Part shown: one piece after another, positions 12,684 through 23,819 of the stretch
Numbering within the stretch: position 1 is the first letter of the stretch
Layout: each line of letters begins with the position of its first letter
Source: Phascolomyces articulosus
Taxonomy: Eukaryota > Mucoromycota > Mucoromycetes > Mucorales > Lichtheimiaceae
NCBI GenBank assembly: GCA_025677815.1
Contig: JAIXMP010000043.1
Location: 186,001-250,000 of the forward strand
Direction of reading: 5' to 3'
DNA length: 64,000 nt
Notes under the pieces: model-generated
What the model was told of the DNA's origin: nothing
The model's database searches: none
Seen by the model: the letters and a program-made list of their open reading frames with translations, nothing else
Program-made: the position numbers and the translations under genes

Positions 12684-15391
12684 ACATTAGTAGTAGTATC
12701 ATGCACATTTGCGTACCAAGACACCTTCTTTTGTACCAGCTTACATTCGTGGTGACTCAACGACAAGACAAACATTACATCGATTGCATTATATGTATTT
12801 ATCTATCATCATGTACAAGATGAAAAATAATAATACTGTGGTATTTTTATACACATGTATTATATTTTTTTTCTTATAACTTCTTCATACTATCTGTCTG
12901 TCTGCAACAGAATATATACCAGAAACAAAAGCATGAAAATAAATTACGCTTTAATAATGAACCGACAAAACATGATGAATATTTTTTTTTTCATGAATAA
13001 CAATGCATAATTTATCATCTTAAAGCAATCACAAAATTTAAATATGGTAGTATTTGGTGGATGTTTTTTTAGCTTAGTCCATTATGTCTAGCAACATAGG
13101 TTAGGTAGGATTACTTCATAGTCAGTAACTGCTACGCGTCGCGTTTTGTAAAAAGTTAAGCAATATATCTTTGCTCTTTTCTTTGAACTTCTCATTTTCC
13201 AACCTGATTATTGTGCCCCTCTGGTAAGGAAACTGAAAATATTATTTTGGCAGAGATCCCGTTTAATCTTGTCCAATGGTAAAACATAAATATATATGTG
13301 TGATTTGTTGTACACAAAAAAACCATGTATACTGCCAAACTAATTCTACCAAATTCTAGTAAAAAAAAAGGGACTCAGGTAGCTACTACAGGGACTACAT
13401 TTTCACTCAATCAGTTTTGACTTGGCTTGATAGGTAGATACTATATGGTAGCCAGTTAATTTCTTTTTTTTTTTTACTGCAATTTTGATTTCGGTTTTGG
13501 TTTGGTCTTTGAGATTTTCCAGAATCAAACGATGGAAATTTCCTGTAAAGTAAAAGGAAAATTTGTTTTCCTCTTTGTGTAGCAAGTTTCCATTAACGCT
13601 TCAGGCTTCTCTAGTCGATGATATAATTATCGTTTGTTTTCGGTGCCACGATCCATGGAATCAAACACATTATCCATTTTGGTAGCTCTATAATAAGCAA
13701 CTATTATACATTATATTTTATCTCTTCTCTTGAACTTTTAAAATGATCTTCTTCTTCTAATGCTTCAATTATCTTGTTCGGATGAAGTTTGAATTGTGTG
13801 CAAACAGTATTTGCTGTACGTAATCCCTTTGGCAGGCTACTTCAAGCTAATTTGTGATCAATAACCTGTAGAAAACAGTAATGTTACAATTGTCGCTCAT
13901 TAAATCAATTTTCCATCAGCTTCTCCTTATATCAGAAAGTAGCAGAGAATCATTACAGCAGGTGTACCGTTCTTGACAATATGTTTGTGGGGAATTGATC
14001 ACTGAAAATGACAATAACATGATCAGTGCGGAAGATTATATATCACTTTAATTGTCGCGTTCATAAGCTCATGCAATTGCAAAATATATAAACACATTCG
14101 TCGATGATATTTATCTGAATGTGTGTTCTGGATCTCGACTATTTTATGTATGTTCTTTCTTGAAACACAACGGGAGCAAGAATTTTGTACTAGCATCATA
14201 ATACATTAATGATGAAAAAACATGGTCGTAGAGAAGAAAAAAATAAACAGAAAAGTACCACAGAAATGGTGAATCTCTTTTTTTCTTTTTCCTTATATTA
14301 TCCCTTTAATAGGAAGGAATTTCTCGGTCAGCTTATCAACAATCCTGACAAGCAAAACAAGTATTGTTGAGTTTAGGCTTATCCATAATTGATGAACAAT
14401 AAAGAAAAAATCGTAATCCATACGTAAAAAAATAAATCTGACTAAACAATATCAAGAAGGCTCAACAAAAATGATAATAAAAGTTGCTCTTCATTACGAA
14501 TGATGATTTTTGATATCATTTTTTTATTGACAGTCCAATATTGCTAAATATTTTAAAGTTGTCAAACCGAATAACACTACACCTGTGAAAAATATAAAGA
14601 TATAAAAAATAGGAAAATAAAGACGATAAGAATACGTTGATACTGTTATAAAGATTTATTTAATAAAACTAATGATGATCAAACTATCTAATAAAATTGA
14701 GGTCCCTTTATACTTTTCAGTGAAGTGTTTATTTCTAATTATTTATTTATTATCAGGTATGTGTTTATGTGAGTCCATAGAGATGAGGATTGATATTTGT
14801 TATTGCTACTTTACGCCTTCTGCTAAGAAGGCGTTTATTCATTTCTAATTTTCTTATTGTTGAACATGATGATACCTTATTTGGTATACCGTTCTGATTC
14901 TCCCCATTTCATAACAATGGTGTTATTCTATTTTATTTATTATTTATTCTTTTCTTCCTCATTTAAATTTAGATACATCTATTAGGCATATTCTTTCCTA
15001 CGGACACGACAACTACGTTCGTCCATCCTTCCGGTGAGAAGAAGATCCGAACCCATCAGGGCATGAAACAAATAAAACACCTTAATTTTACCAATCTATA
15101 TACAGAAAAGCAGCAACTCTATCAAACAAGTGACAACAACATACATTGTATTTTTTAGCTAATGCCCCAAAACTGAAATAATAGAGTGAAGGTACTGCTC
15201 ACCGAGTGTAAATAGAGTGTTGATAAGGAAATTGAGTAGGACATGAAGTATAAATAATATTTTTGTGGTCAAATAAGCAAGGTGCTTTAAATTTTTGAAT
15301 GCATCATTGGATAAAATGATTATTGTTTGATCAAACCGATTATTTGTCTCTCTTCTCTTTCTTTTTTTTAAACCCTCCCCACATAGCCATT
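12684..15391. other. spacer between the two zinc-finger paralogues
   Basis: There are 2.7 kb of AT-rich DNA with no credible gene. It holds one copy of a dispersed repeat (about 13255-13335). The stretch separates copies A and B and contains no obvious duplicate of the flanks, so the pair arose either by an old duplication or with later insertion of this DNA. Confidence 0.45.
13255..13335 (+). repeat. dispersed repeat, copy 1
   Basis: The segment from GATCCCGTTTAATCTTGTCC through TGTGATTTGTTGTACA to AAACCATGTATA is closely matched, in the same orientation, near 19948-20032. A shared core is CAATGGTAAAACATAAAT (ACGTAAAT in the other copy). No coding content is seen. It may be a degraded transposon end. 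Confidence 0.55.
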
Positions 15392-16846
15392 ATGTTCACT
15401 TCTTTCTGGAAAACACTCAAATCGATTGTTCAAGAACAATCAACCACTTCCACTGTAGAGAAGAGTGAAAAGAAAAGTGTTCGATGCTGCAACTGTAATA
15501 TGATGCTAGATCCGCAAGGTACATATACATGTATTTTCTTTTTATATTGATGTATTTTTTTTTCGTATTCTATTATACTTCTATGTATTTTATAAAATAA
15601 ATTATATATGTAACGGATAGATGATCCTTCGTTCACGAACGTCATTCAACAAAGGAAAAACATTACACCTAGCAACACTAAAATATCATCAGTAACTGGG
15701 CAAGACAATGGTTTGTACACTTATCAATTTATCAGCTTATTATTACATATAACGATTACTTGAAAAATGGATAACAAATAACATTTTTTTCACACTCCTA
15801 AAAAAAAACTTTATACAAAGAAAATTCCAACAACAAGCAACAAAATAAGAATCGTTTCTATTGTCCGTATAAATCATGCGGGTATATTGCAAATTTCAAG
15901 CCCAATTTGTATAAACATATTCGAAATGACAGCACTCACGACCCCACTTTTCCAATATTGCCCCGACATATGCGTCGCAGCAAAAGTAATGGGACCAGTA
16001 TTACTCTATTCACAACACCTCTAGGGAAATTATTGCTGTTCGATGGTATGTAAAAAAATATTCATTTCAGATAATAAAATTACTTGATACACGCCGATCA
16101 TCATTATTATTGTTATGTATAACCCACATTTTCATGACTCCCTTGCATCGTTCTCTACTTGTTATATATGTAGAAAAATCTCGTGACACACTGGACTTGG
16201 GAGACCATATTATAGTTCAACGACAAGAAGGGAAAAATCTTGTTACAATTAGTAACCCAAGTCCAAGCAAAAATGTAGAATCTCGTATGTATTCCATAGA
16301 CAATTTAATAAATACAACATAAGCGCTTTGTAATATCATCGTCACTGACTCCTCTTATATTTTATATAGAGAAAAACACAGTGGTTACTAGAAGTACTAC
16401 TGTCAGTAATAAAACTATTAATGATGTAACTGCCTATTGCCCATACAAAAATTACAAGTTTAAATGTCGTCGAATGCATATTTACTATCATATTCGAAAT
16501 AGCCATCTGCAGAATTTGCCACCCATTAAACGCGGAAGCTATTGCGGTAGGCGTGGGACAGTTCCAATGTTACAAACAAGCGACAGAAGTCTCATCAATA
16601 TTCTTCTTGGTACAGAGTATTCTATTTCATATACATATGAGAGTGCATGAGAGTAGCAATACTAAATCAAAAAAAAAAAAAAGAAAAACGTATGAAAATT
16701 CGTAGATGAACTATACTCGTACATTAACTATTTTATTATTTAAAAATTTGTATGAAACAGAGAGTGACGCAAGAAATTCAGTTAGTCCAGGAGAACAAGT
16801 TAAATTTGTCTTTATCCGAAGACCAATACAATCCCAAAAATCATAA
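15392..16846 (+). CDS. Zinc-finger family protein, copy B (intact)
   Basis: Six exons give 292 aa: 15392-15518, 15621-15710, 15821-16045, 16174-16284, 16370-16609 and 16761-16846, with all introns in phase 1. It is a clear paralogue of the gene at 10942: MFTSFWKTLKS, CCNCNM, finger 1 YCPYKSCGY...YKHIRNDSTH, tail FTTPLGKLLLFD plus EKSRDTLDLGDHIIV, finger 2 YCPYKNYKFKCRR...HIRNSH, tail SLINILL plus ESDARNSVSPGEQV. The second Cys of finger 2 is Tyr here (KNYKF; copy A has KNCKF), so that finger may not bind zinc. The two halves look like one module duplicated inside the gene. There is no signal peptide or membrane segment. I know of no named family, and a nuclear nucleic-acid-binding role is inference. 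The donor of exon 2 (GTTTGT) is less typical. Confidence 0.75.
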
Positions 16847-17500
16847 AGGATATTGGTATATAGAAGTAGTAATACTATATATATTTGCATAACAACACGT
16901 CTTACAAACTCCCTAGCTGCACCATCCGTACTATGTATTAGTAACACAACTTATATCATATCCATTGCTCTACATAATAGTGTTCTCTGTCATCGCGTAC
17001 ATTATGAAAATAAAATTTTACTGTGATATTTCTCTGCGACTGAATCACTCTTTTATAAATGAAAATTTATCCACGAATTGATACATAGTATCGCTGATCT
17101 AATGACGACATCATAGTAAGGAGTCAATCAATTAGGAAATTGAATGACAATTCAGCCACACCATTTGATCTCGTTAATATTAAAAAAAACTCACAGCCAC
17201 AGAACGATGTAGAATAATTGAGGGACTAATATGGAAAGCAAAGTGATCCCAAGCCAATAAGAACATGGTAAGGTGCTGAGCCTTTTAATCAAGGACATGT
17301 TTTTTAGTGTCACTTCACTCCCCAAAAAGAGAATTCAAATAAATAGAACAAATAGAGCATGGATCATTAAATCATCTTTCTATATATTTTTTTCCCTGAT
17401 TTGTATTATTTTTATATTATTTGAATACGCATTCATAATAATTCTCTTCTTTTTCCTATCTTCATAAAACTTTTTTTTAAAAATAAGATAAGGTGTTGTT
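16847..17500. other. intergenic
   Basis: AT-rich flank between the zinc-finger gene and the 7-TM gene. No coding or structural feature was recognised, and the short ORFs lack coding character. Confidence 0.5.
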
Positions 17501-17867
17501 ATGGATGTATCATACAAAACAATATATGGTATCAGCGGCACCAGTGCTCTTATATCTGTGACTGTGGCAATATGTGCCTTCATTGATCTAATAAGGCTTA
17601 GGCAGTACTATTGGCGATATATGTTTATTACTCTTGCGGCTCTCTTTCCGTGTCTTCGACACACTACCTTAATTCTATCAGTGGGAGGGATAACTGAATC
17701 GACACTCAGTGGTTCCTTGGCTGGTATGCTTTCTCGAGTATTTTTTCTAAACACAGCCGTTCCATTAGCATATTGTGTGTTTTTTGAAACATGTCGTAGC
17801 ATAGCTAATACGTCAACAGTATCAGAAACACTGTCATTATCTTTTGAACCCTCAGCAGTCAATATTC

Positions 17868-17898
<31 letters not shown>

Positions 17899-18697
17899 GC
17901 GGCAGCAGCGGGAAACAATTAATAACTATAATGATGACGAGAAACACTTTAATAATAAATACAACAAACAACTTGTAGCTACTTATATAGCGTATTCATG
18001 GACAATAGTATTACTCGTCACTAATATTACATATTGCGGTATTTATTCCAGCTCTTACACTTCTTCTACTCCTTCCGCCATACGAGCATCCATGTCACTT
18101 TACGGAATATCTCAATTCAATATGTATGGTATATTGGGATATGTTCCACTTACGATTTGGCAACTGGTGGCGGGATGGGATAAAATACGTTCGTGCAAAT
18201 TTTCTTTGTGTTGTTTTTTTAATTTTACAATAATAACTACGCTTGTTGGTATGACGGTGGTGGCAGTTTTATATGGTCCAGGACCATTTTATGATTCTAC
18301 TTCTTTATGGATAAGTTTTGCACTGGTGGATATGGTGGGTTTGATGGGGTTATACTATGCTTGGTTTGCATCTTCCAATGGACTTTGGCCCCCACAACCA
18401 AAAACAGCATTGACAAATAATAATGCTCAAACAAATTATTATTCGTACACTCAATTCGGTAGTAGTAATCTTACTTCAGCAGAACAACAACAATATGTGG
18501 GACAACCCCCACAGATTTTCATGGCGACAACAGCAAATCAAGGATCGAGATCATCAAATCACCAATTGCAACCAGGAGAACAGTATGCAATCTTACATAT
18601 TCCTATGAGCCAATCACATCAGTATCAACAATATTATCATCAACCACAACCGTCTTCTTCAACATCAGGTCCATTTGTTGATAGACATAATCAATAG
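17501..18697 (+). CDS. Seven-transmembrane protein, GPCR-like, uncharacterised
   Basis: A single-exon gene of 398 aa. Seven hydrophobic segments can be read: about 7-30, 40-66, 70-98, 163-187, 207-228, 238-262 and 268-290. The N-terminus is very short (MDVSYK). The loop between segments 3 and 4 carries a poly-Gln run (residues about 123-139, CAA/CAG repeats) and an Asn-rich stretch. The tail of about 108 residues is rich in Gln, Ser, Tyr and Pro (PPQPKTALTNNNAQTNYY). This layout fits a receptor-like protein with a cytosolic third loop and tail, but I see no diagnostic motif of a named fungal GPCR class. Alternatives are a transporter-like or other membrane protein of unknown role. It is the only intronless multi-TM gene here. 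Confidence 0.7.
17866..17905 (+). repeat. in-frame CAA/CAG (poly-Gln) repeat
   Basis: A trinucleotide run encodes about 17 residues, nearly all Gln, in the loop between membrane segments 3 and 4 of the 7-TM protein. Runs like this are length-variable in many fungi. Confidence 0.8.
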
Positions 18698-19947
18698 CTA
18701 CAGAAAAAAAAACTAAAAAAACCATATTATGATAAGAAACAGAAATATATAAAACAATCTATAAAACCTTTTTCACTCATGCGGCACCGTCAACATAATA
18801 TTCTATGTATACTTTAATCTGAATATACTTTTGTTGCTTAATTACAACAACAGCATGTTGACTGCATATATGGAAAATAAAGAAAAATTTCAAACATAAT
18901 CTTTTCTTATTATAAAGTATACCTCCTAAAGAAAGGTAGGGTGGTGCTTCAGCTGATGTCACATATCCTTATTCTTATAATATAATTTCACCTTAAAGTT
19001 ATATCCGCGTTCAGGTAACAATAATTACTCAGAGAAAATCAGATTAAGATACTAAATCCTAGATGTCTTTTTTGAATTTTTTTTCAATATGGGTTGTGAT
19101 TGTGTTGTATTTATTGATTTCAAATTTTGATAGTGTCTAGTTGTATTGAGAAGAAAAATTCTTTGGCTTGAATATGTCGATAACATGAGCGTGGTGCAGT
19201 GGATGACGATGAGCTGCAGTCAAAAATACTGAGAAGCGGTAAATCCATTACTTGTGCGCATGATCATTGGATATCACAATTCGAGCAGTTGATAGATAAT
19301 AGGTGTACGGAAGGATGAATGATATTGATGGACAAATTGACAGGCACAGATCGCATTTTCGCTACTTTGGGTTTTGAAAAAAGCAGTCGATGATCTGTGG
19401 AGAAATCATCAGTAATGATCTTCTTGCTATCCCCCCAATCCATTCCCATTTGTAAATTCTGATAGAATAGATGTAATAACCCTGATACTCAAAAAAAATA
19501 TTAATTTACGTTCAACAATATATTTTCATGGGATTATTCTAATGACAAATCAGTTATTATTTGGCTATCTTCTTTGTATGGAGAAGCCCACAAAGTTATA
19601 TATCAATCCAAGTTGTGTATTGCCAATTTATTGATTTATTGTTTGTGAAATACTATATAGGTTTGTGACATGTTATTTTAAAACCAGATTCCATATATAT
19701 TGTATATATAAAAGGGATTTAGATTTGACAGTTGTTCATAATGCTATGAGAAAAATAACCATCAATATGTATGAAATTCTACTGTAAAATGTAAGTTCAC
19801 ATAATTGGTGGCTGCATACAAATGTGTTCTATATATAAACAGTTGAACCTAATGTATACTCCAGGCATTCCAAATCATTCGTTCTAATAAGGAAATCGTT
19901 CTGGCGGGATCTCTTATTAGAGTTTAAATAAAAGTGGATCCTGTCCC

Positions 19948-20032
19948 CTTGCCCGATCTTGTTCAATGGTAAAACGTAAATGTTTTTGTATGATTTGTTG
20001 TACAAAAAGAACCATGCATTTTTTTAAACTGA
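19948..20032 (+). repeat. dispersed repeat, copy 2
   Basis: It matches the copy at about 13255-13335 in the same orientation, including CCGATCTTGTTCAATGGTAA and ATGATTTGTTGTACAAAAAG. Differences are scattered substitutions and small indels, as expected for an old repeat. Confidence 0.55.
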
Positions 20033-20329
20033 GGTTCGACACAAAAACTTGATAAAGAAGAAAGGGAACATGTGGCCATTTCATCGGATTTTTTTTTTAC
20101 CATAATTGATCGAATCTTGGGTTAAACCTTTTTTTTTCTGAAATCTCCATGTGGCGTCTTAGTTAACTAGTATAGGTATATAGCTACCAACGAGAGAATT
20201 AGGAAATTTATTTCGCTATTATATACACTAGAAATATACATTATTGTACATGTATTATAATACCTCAGGTAGTCACTATTCTATGGAGCAATATCATATG
20301 TAAGATAAAATAACGGATATTTATTAGAT

Positions 20330-20473
20330 ATGCGTACTAGAAAAAAACAAGTGGAGACAGGACAGGACCTTTTTCGTTGTTGGATATGTGGAGAAAATGG
20401 TTACACGTTGCCCGAGTCAAGGTCACCGGGCCAACAAAATAAGAATGGATCGGCCCTTTTTTTTTTCTATTGA
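20330..20473 (+). pseudogene. possible retroelement zinc-knuckle fragment
   Basis: A 47-codon ORF contains RCWICGENGYTLPESRSPGQ. The spacing is exactly that of a CCHC zinc knuckle (C-x2-C-x4-H-x4-C), but the His position is Tyr and the last Cys is Ser. Gag-like proteins of LTR and LINE elements carry such knuckles. There is no flanking capsid or reverse-transcriptase sequence, so this is at best a small decayed piece. Confidence 0.35.
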
Positions 20474-21110
20474 TAGACATACGTCAATGCGAACACAGCA
20501 TGTAATTTATCTCATTTTAGTGTTTTTTTTATTGTTAGAATTCTTAGGGGAACAATAAAAAAAATTATACGTAAAAGCGACCTATGTTGAACATGAAACA
20601 TGTATTTATTTTAACCTGGGGGAAAAAAAAGAGAATTGCAGGTGGGAAACTGGTATGATTCACGCTAGAAAGAAAGAAATTGCTTGTTTACATTGTCACC
20701 AGTGGGTGGGGATGGTTGGTTTCAAATGGCTATTGTTGTAATATGATCTTACGATGCGTTATAAAATAATGGTAAAAAAAAAAGGGCCACACAGCAATTA
20801 TTAACATCATCATCATAATAGAATTACTTGTATCCGAGTCATGTTATGTATATGACAACAACAACAACAACAACAACAACAGCATGGAACAAACAAATTC
20901 ATCAGTTATTGTTGAAAAAAGAAAAAAGTACAATCATTTTGTTTATTTTATAATAATAATAATAATAATAATTGGTATACAAAAAAAAAAAGGAGTCAAG
21001 GAAGTCAAAAAGAAGTTTGTTTCATGACATCATGTGAAAAAGCATGAAAAAGAATATGAATTTTTTTTTTGGATGAGAAAAAAATTAGTACGCAAAAAGA
21101 AGAATATTAC

Positions 21111-21695
21111 TTAGAATTTCGTACCGCGTTTTCTTCTTTTACCACCACTATTAGGTCTTCTCTTTTTTGAGAATTGAGGTTGTGGTCGTGGTGGAGTCGA
21201 TGGTTGCTTTTGTGGTTTTGGTTGATTATCTTCTGTTTTTGGTTGTTCTCCTTTGCCTCCTGTCCCCACTACCACCAAAGATTTAGTTTCCAAAATTGAT
21301 TTAGGTTCCTCTACAAAAGGTTCACCATCCTTGTATAGAATTACCAGTTGAGGTTCATGTGTAGATATTCCTTTTTCAAGTGGTTCAAATGATCGATAAG
21401 AATCCGTATCGTTACTAGTATTATCATCTTCTTCCGTTTCTTGATCATCCATCATATCATCATCATCATCTTCTGGTGTTAAACAGATAAATCCATGATC
21501 GCCTCCCTTGACATGAAGCAATTCGGCCGTAGTGATACCAGGTTCAAAATATAACAAATCCAGGGATTCATGGGTGGACCAATCACAACCATGCCATCGA
21601 CGGTCCATATCTTCATGTTTCATTAAATGATCATGTTCATGGTCGGATATATGGTGATCCGAAGTGAGTGCTAGGAACATGCCAGGATCCATCAT
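21111..21695 (-). CDS. Acidic hypothetical protein with basic tail
   Basis: A single-exon gene of 194 aa if started at MMDPGMFLALTSDHH. The frame stays open 25 codons further upstream, but that part is poly-Phe/Lys-like and looks like 5' UTR. Features are a His/Asp-rich N-terminus (HHISDHEHDH), an Asp-rich acidic stretch (EDDDDDMMDDQETEEDD, about residues 73-89), a Pro/Gln/Lys-rich region, and a strongly basic end (KKRRPNSGGKRRKRGTKF) that could serve as a nuclear localisation signal. No domain is recognised. Charge-segregated proteins of this type are often nuclear, but that is a guess. The gene is divergent from the Ecm33-like gene, with about 450 bp between the starts. Confidence 0.55.
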   Translation of the reverse strand: MMDPGMFLALTSDHHISDHEHDHLMKHEDMDRRWHGCDWSTHESLDLLYFEPGITTAELLHVKGGDHGFICLTPEDDDDDMMDDQETEEDDNTSNDTDSYRSFEPLEKGISTHEPQLVILYKDGEPFVEEPKSILETKSLVVVGTGGKGEQPKTEDNQPKPQKQPSTPPRPQPQFSKKRRPNSGGKRRKRGTKF

Positions 21696-22142
21696 TTTTG
21701 TTTTTGTATTTTTTTTTTTTGTTGTTTCCGTAAAGAAAAAAGAAAGAAAAGGAAAAAGAAGATATAACAAATAAGAAAGCTATTTAAATACCTTTTACGT
21801 ACAATCAATCACCCAATGATAAAGATGAGTTCCCGGTCAAATTTATGCCATTTTTTATAATAGTAACAAATAAGCTTGTTGTATTATGTTGAATTATTTA
21901 AGCACTCACATGATCTCTCATGTTCTCTCTTTCAAAACAACAAATGTTTGTTCCGGAAGGACTATTTTGTATATATACTTTTTTCCTTGGTCCCAATTGC
22001 AATTCTGGAGGGAATATTGAATCCTATATAAACTTATGTGTCTATGAATTAATTATTCATATATAAAAATCTCTTAATATTTCTCTCTCTTTTTTCATAT
22101 ATATCTTTTTTATATTTTAATAATCAGTTTATATTATCCATT
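21696..22142. promoter_or_regulatory. divergent intergenic region (acidic protein / Ecm33-like)
   Basis: About 450 bp separate two start codons on opposite strands, so both core promoters should lie here. The sequence is AT-rich with pyrimidine tracts (CTCTCTCTTTTTTC) just before the plus-strand gene. No specific site is identified. Confidence 0.4.
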
Positions 22143-23624
22143 ATGGTCGCTAAGGTATCCGCCTTGGTTCTTATTTCCATGGCCATTATGGCTACAGGTA
22201 ATAAACTTGTGTCACCATACATTAGAAATCCTGATTCGTAAAAAAAAAAAAAAAAAGAAAAAAAAATGCTAAAATAATCCTTTTCTATGATAACTTTTAG
22301 CTCAACAACCCCAAGCAGGTGGTGTTTGTAATACAGATATCACTGGAACTGGTCAAGGTGATTTAGATAAGATCCAAGGATGTAAAGAGTATCATGGAAA
22401 CATTGTGATGGATAATCCTCCTGTGGATCGTTTAACCTTGAGTGGTGTTGAACAAATTATTGGCAACGTCTTGATCAAGAGTAGTGGTTCATTAAGAAGT
22501 TTCAGTGCACCTCAATTGAAATCTGTTCAAGGTGCTTTATCCATTCGTGAACATACCGGTTTACAACAATTGGATTTACCTGCTCTTCAACAAGTGACTA
22601 GCTTGACGTTAAGCGTTTTACCAGAATTAGAAAATATCAACTTCCCAGCTGGTTTATCGAGTGTACAAGACTTGACAATCGAAGATACACGTGCTACTGC
22701 TATTGGTGGTCTTCAATTGAATACTTTGAACAAGTTTACTTTGACTCAAAATACTTTGATGAGTGTCTTTGAATTCCCAGCCAAGGAAATGACGGGTGAA
22801 CTTTTTGTCGTTGGTAATGGTAACAATATGGAGTTCAAGGTAATATAACTTCTTTTTTTTTTCTTCTTCTTCTTCTTTATAAAAGATATATATTCTCCAA
22901 TATCGATGGTTGACCCTGGTACTTTTTTATTTTTACTTTTAATATATGTAACAAAAAGGCTACTCAACTTGGTAGTATTCAAACTGGAACATTCCGAGAT
23001 CTTGGCGCAGTCAATTTATCTGGTCTAGCTCATGTAGGAGGTGATATCTCATTCCATCAAAATGATTTCACTTCGCTTCATATGGATAATTTACAAGATA
23101 TTGGTGGTACCATGGCCATTGCCAACAATAACAAGTTGAGCGAAACATCCATGAAACAATTAAGTTTGATCAGAGGTGCTTTATCTGTGGGTAACAATAC
23201 ACAATTGACTTCGATCAGTGGTTTTCCTAAATTGTCTGCTGTCCATGGTACAATCGATCTCGCTGGCGGGTTCGATAGTTATGAATTACCTGCTTTACAG
23301 GATGTACGTGGTGGTATGCGTATCCAAACTACGAGTGCCAAGTTCCCATGTCCTGATGTGGAAAAGAAACTTAAGTCGACCAGTGTTGTCAAGGGTAGTC
23401 TTTGGGGTTGTAAATCCAATATGGATGCAAACAATATGGATCCTACCATTGGTCAAGGTGCTGGGGGTGGCGGTAGTGGTGGATCTCCAGGTGGCATGAA
23501 TAACAAGAAACAAAGTGGTAAAGCATCAGAAGCTAAAATTGCTGAATCCAGTGCTAGTACTCTCATCCAAAGTGTTTATTTATCCGTCATGGCTGCTGGT
23601 TTGGCCTTTACTTTTGGTTTTTAA
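22143..23624 (+). CDS. GPI-anchored cell-wall protein, Ecm33/Sps2 family
   Basis: Three exons (22143-22197, 22301-22839, 22959-23624) encode 419 aa. The N-terminus is a signal peptide (VSALVLISMAIMATAQQ). The body has degenerate leucine-rich, receptor-L-like repeats of the type IxGNVLIKSSGSLRSFSAPQ, LPALQQVTSLTLSVLPELEN and LRDLGAVNLSGLAHVGGDIS. It is followed by a Gly/Ser-rich linker (GQGAGGGGSGGSPGGMNNKK), a Ser-rich stretch and a C-terminal hydrophobic segment (SVYLSVMAAGLAFTFGF), which is the usual GPI-attachment layout. In yeasts Ecm33-type proteins sit in the plasma membrane or wall and support cell-wall integrity. Cys pairs near the start (VCNTD, GCKEY) and end (FPCPDVEKKL, WGCKS) of the repeat region also fit the family. 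Confidence 0.85.
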
Positions 23625-23819
23625 ATAGTCTACTTGTCTTTTTTTTTCTCTTCTATTTGTAATGTTCTCTCTATGTGTATGCCTCTCTACTCTTTTTTTC
23701 ATCTTCTTTAATATATATGCCTGCTCTATACATTATCAGTAGATTTAATATGCTCAAAAACCTCTTCATTTTTTTTATTATTTTATGAATAAATATACAA
23801 AAAAAAAGTGTCAACTTTT

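Larger units (their letters stand above)
18698..21110. other. gene-poor spacer with repeat relics
   Basis: There are 2.4 kb of mainly AT-rich DNA. It contains the second copy of the dispersed repeat (about 19948-20032), a possible zinc-knuckle fragment (20330-20473), a (CAA)n run near 20852-20882 and an (AAT)n run near 20951-20972. No intact gene is recognised. Confidence 0.5.
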
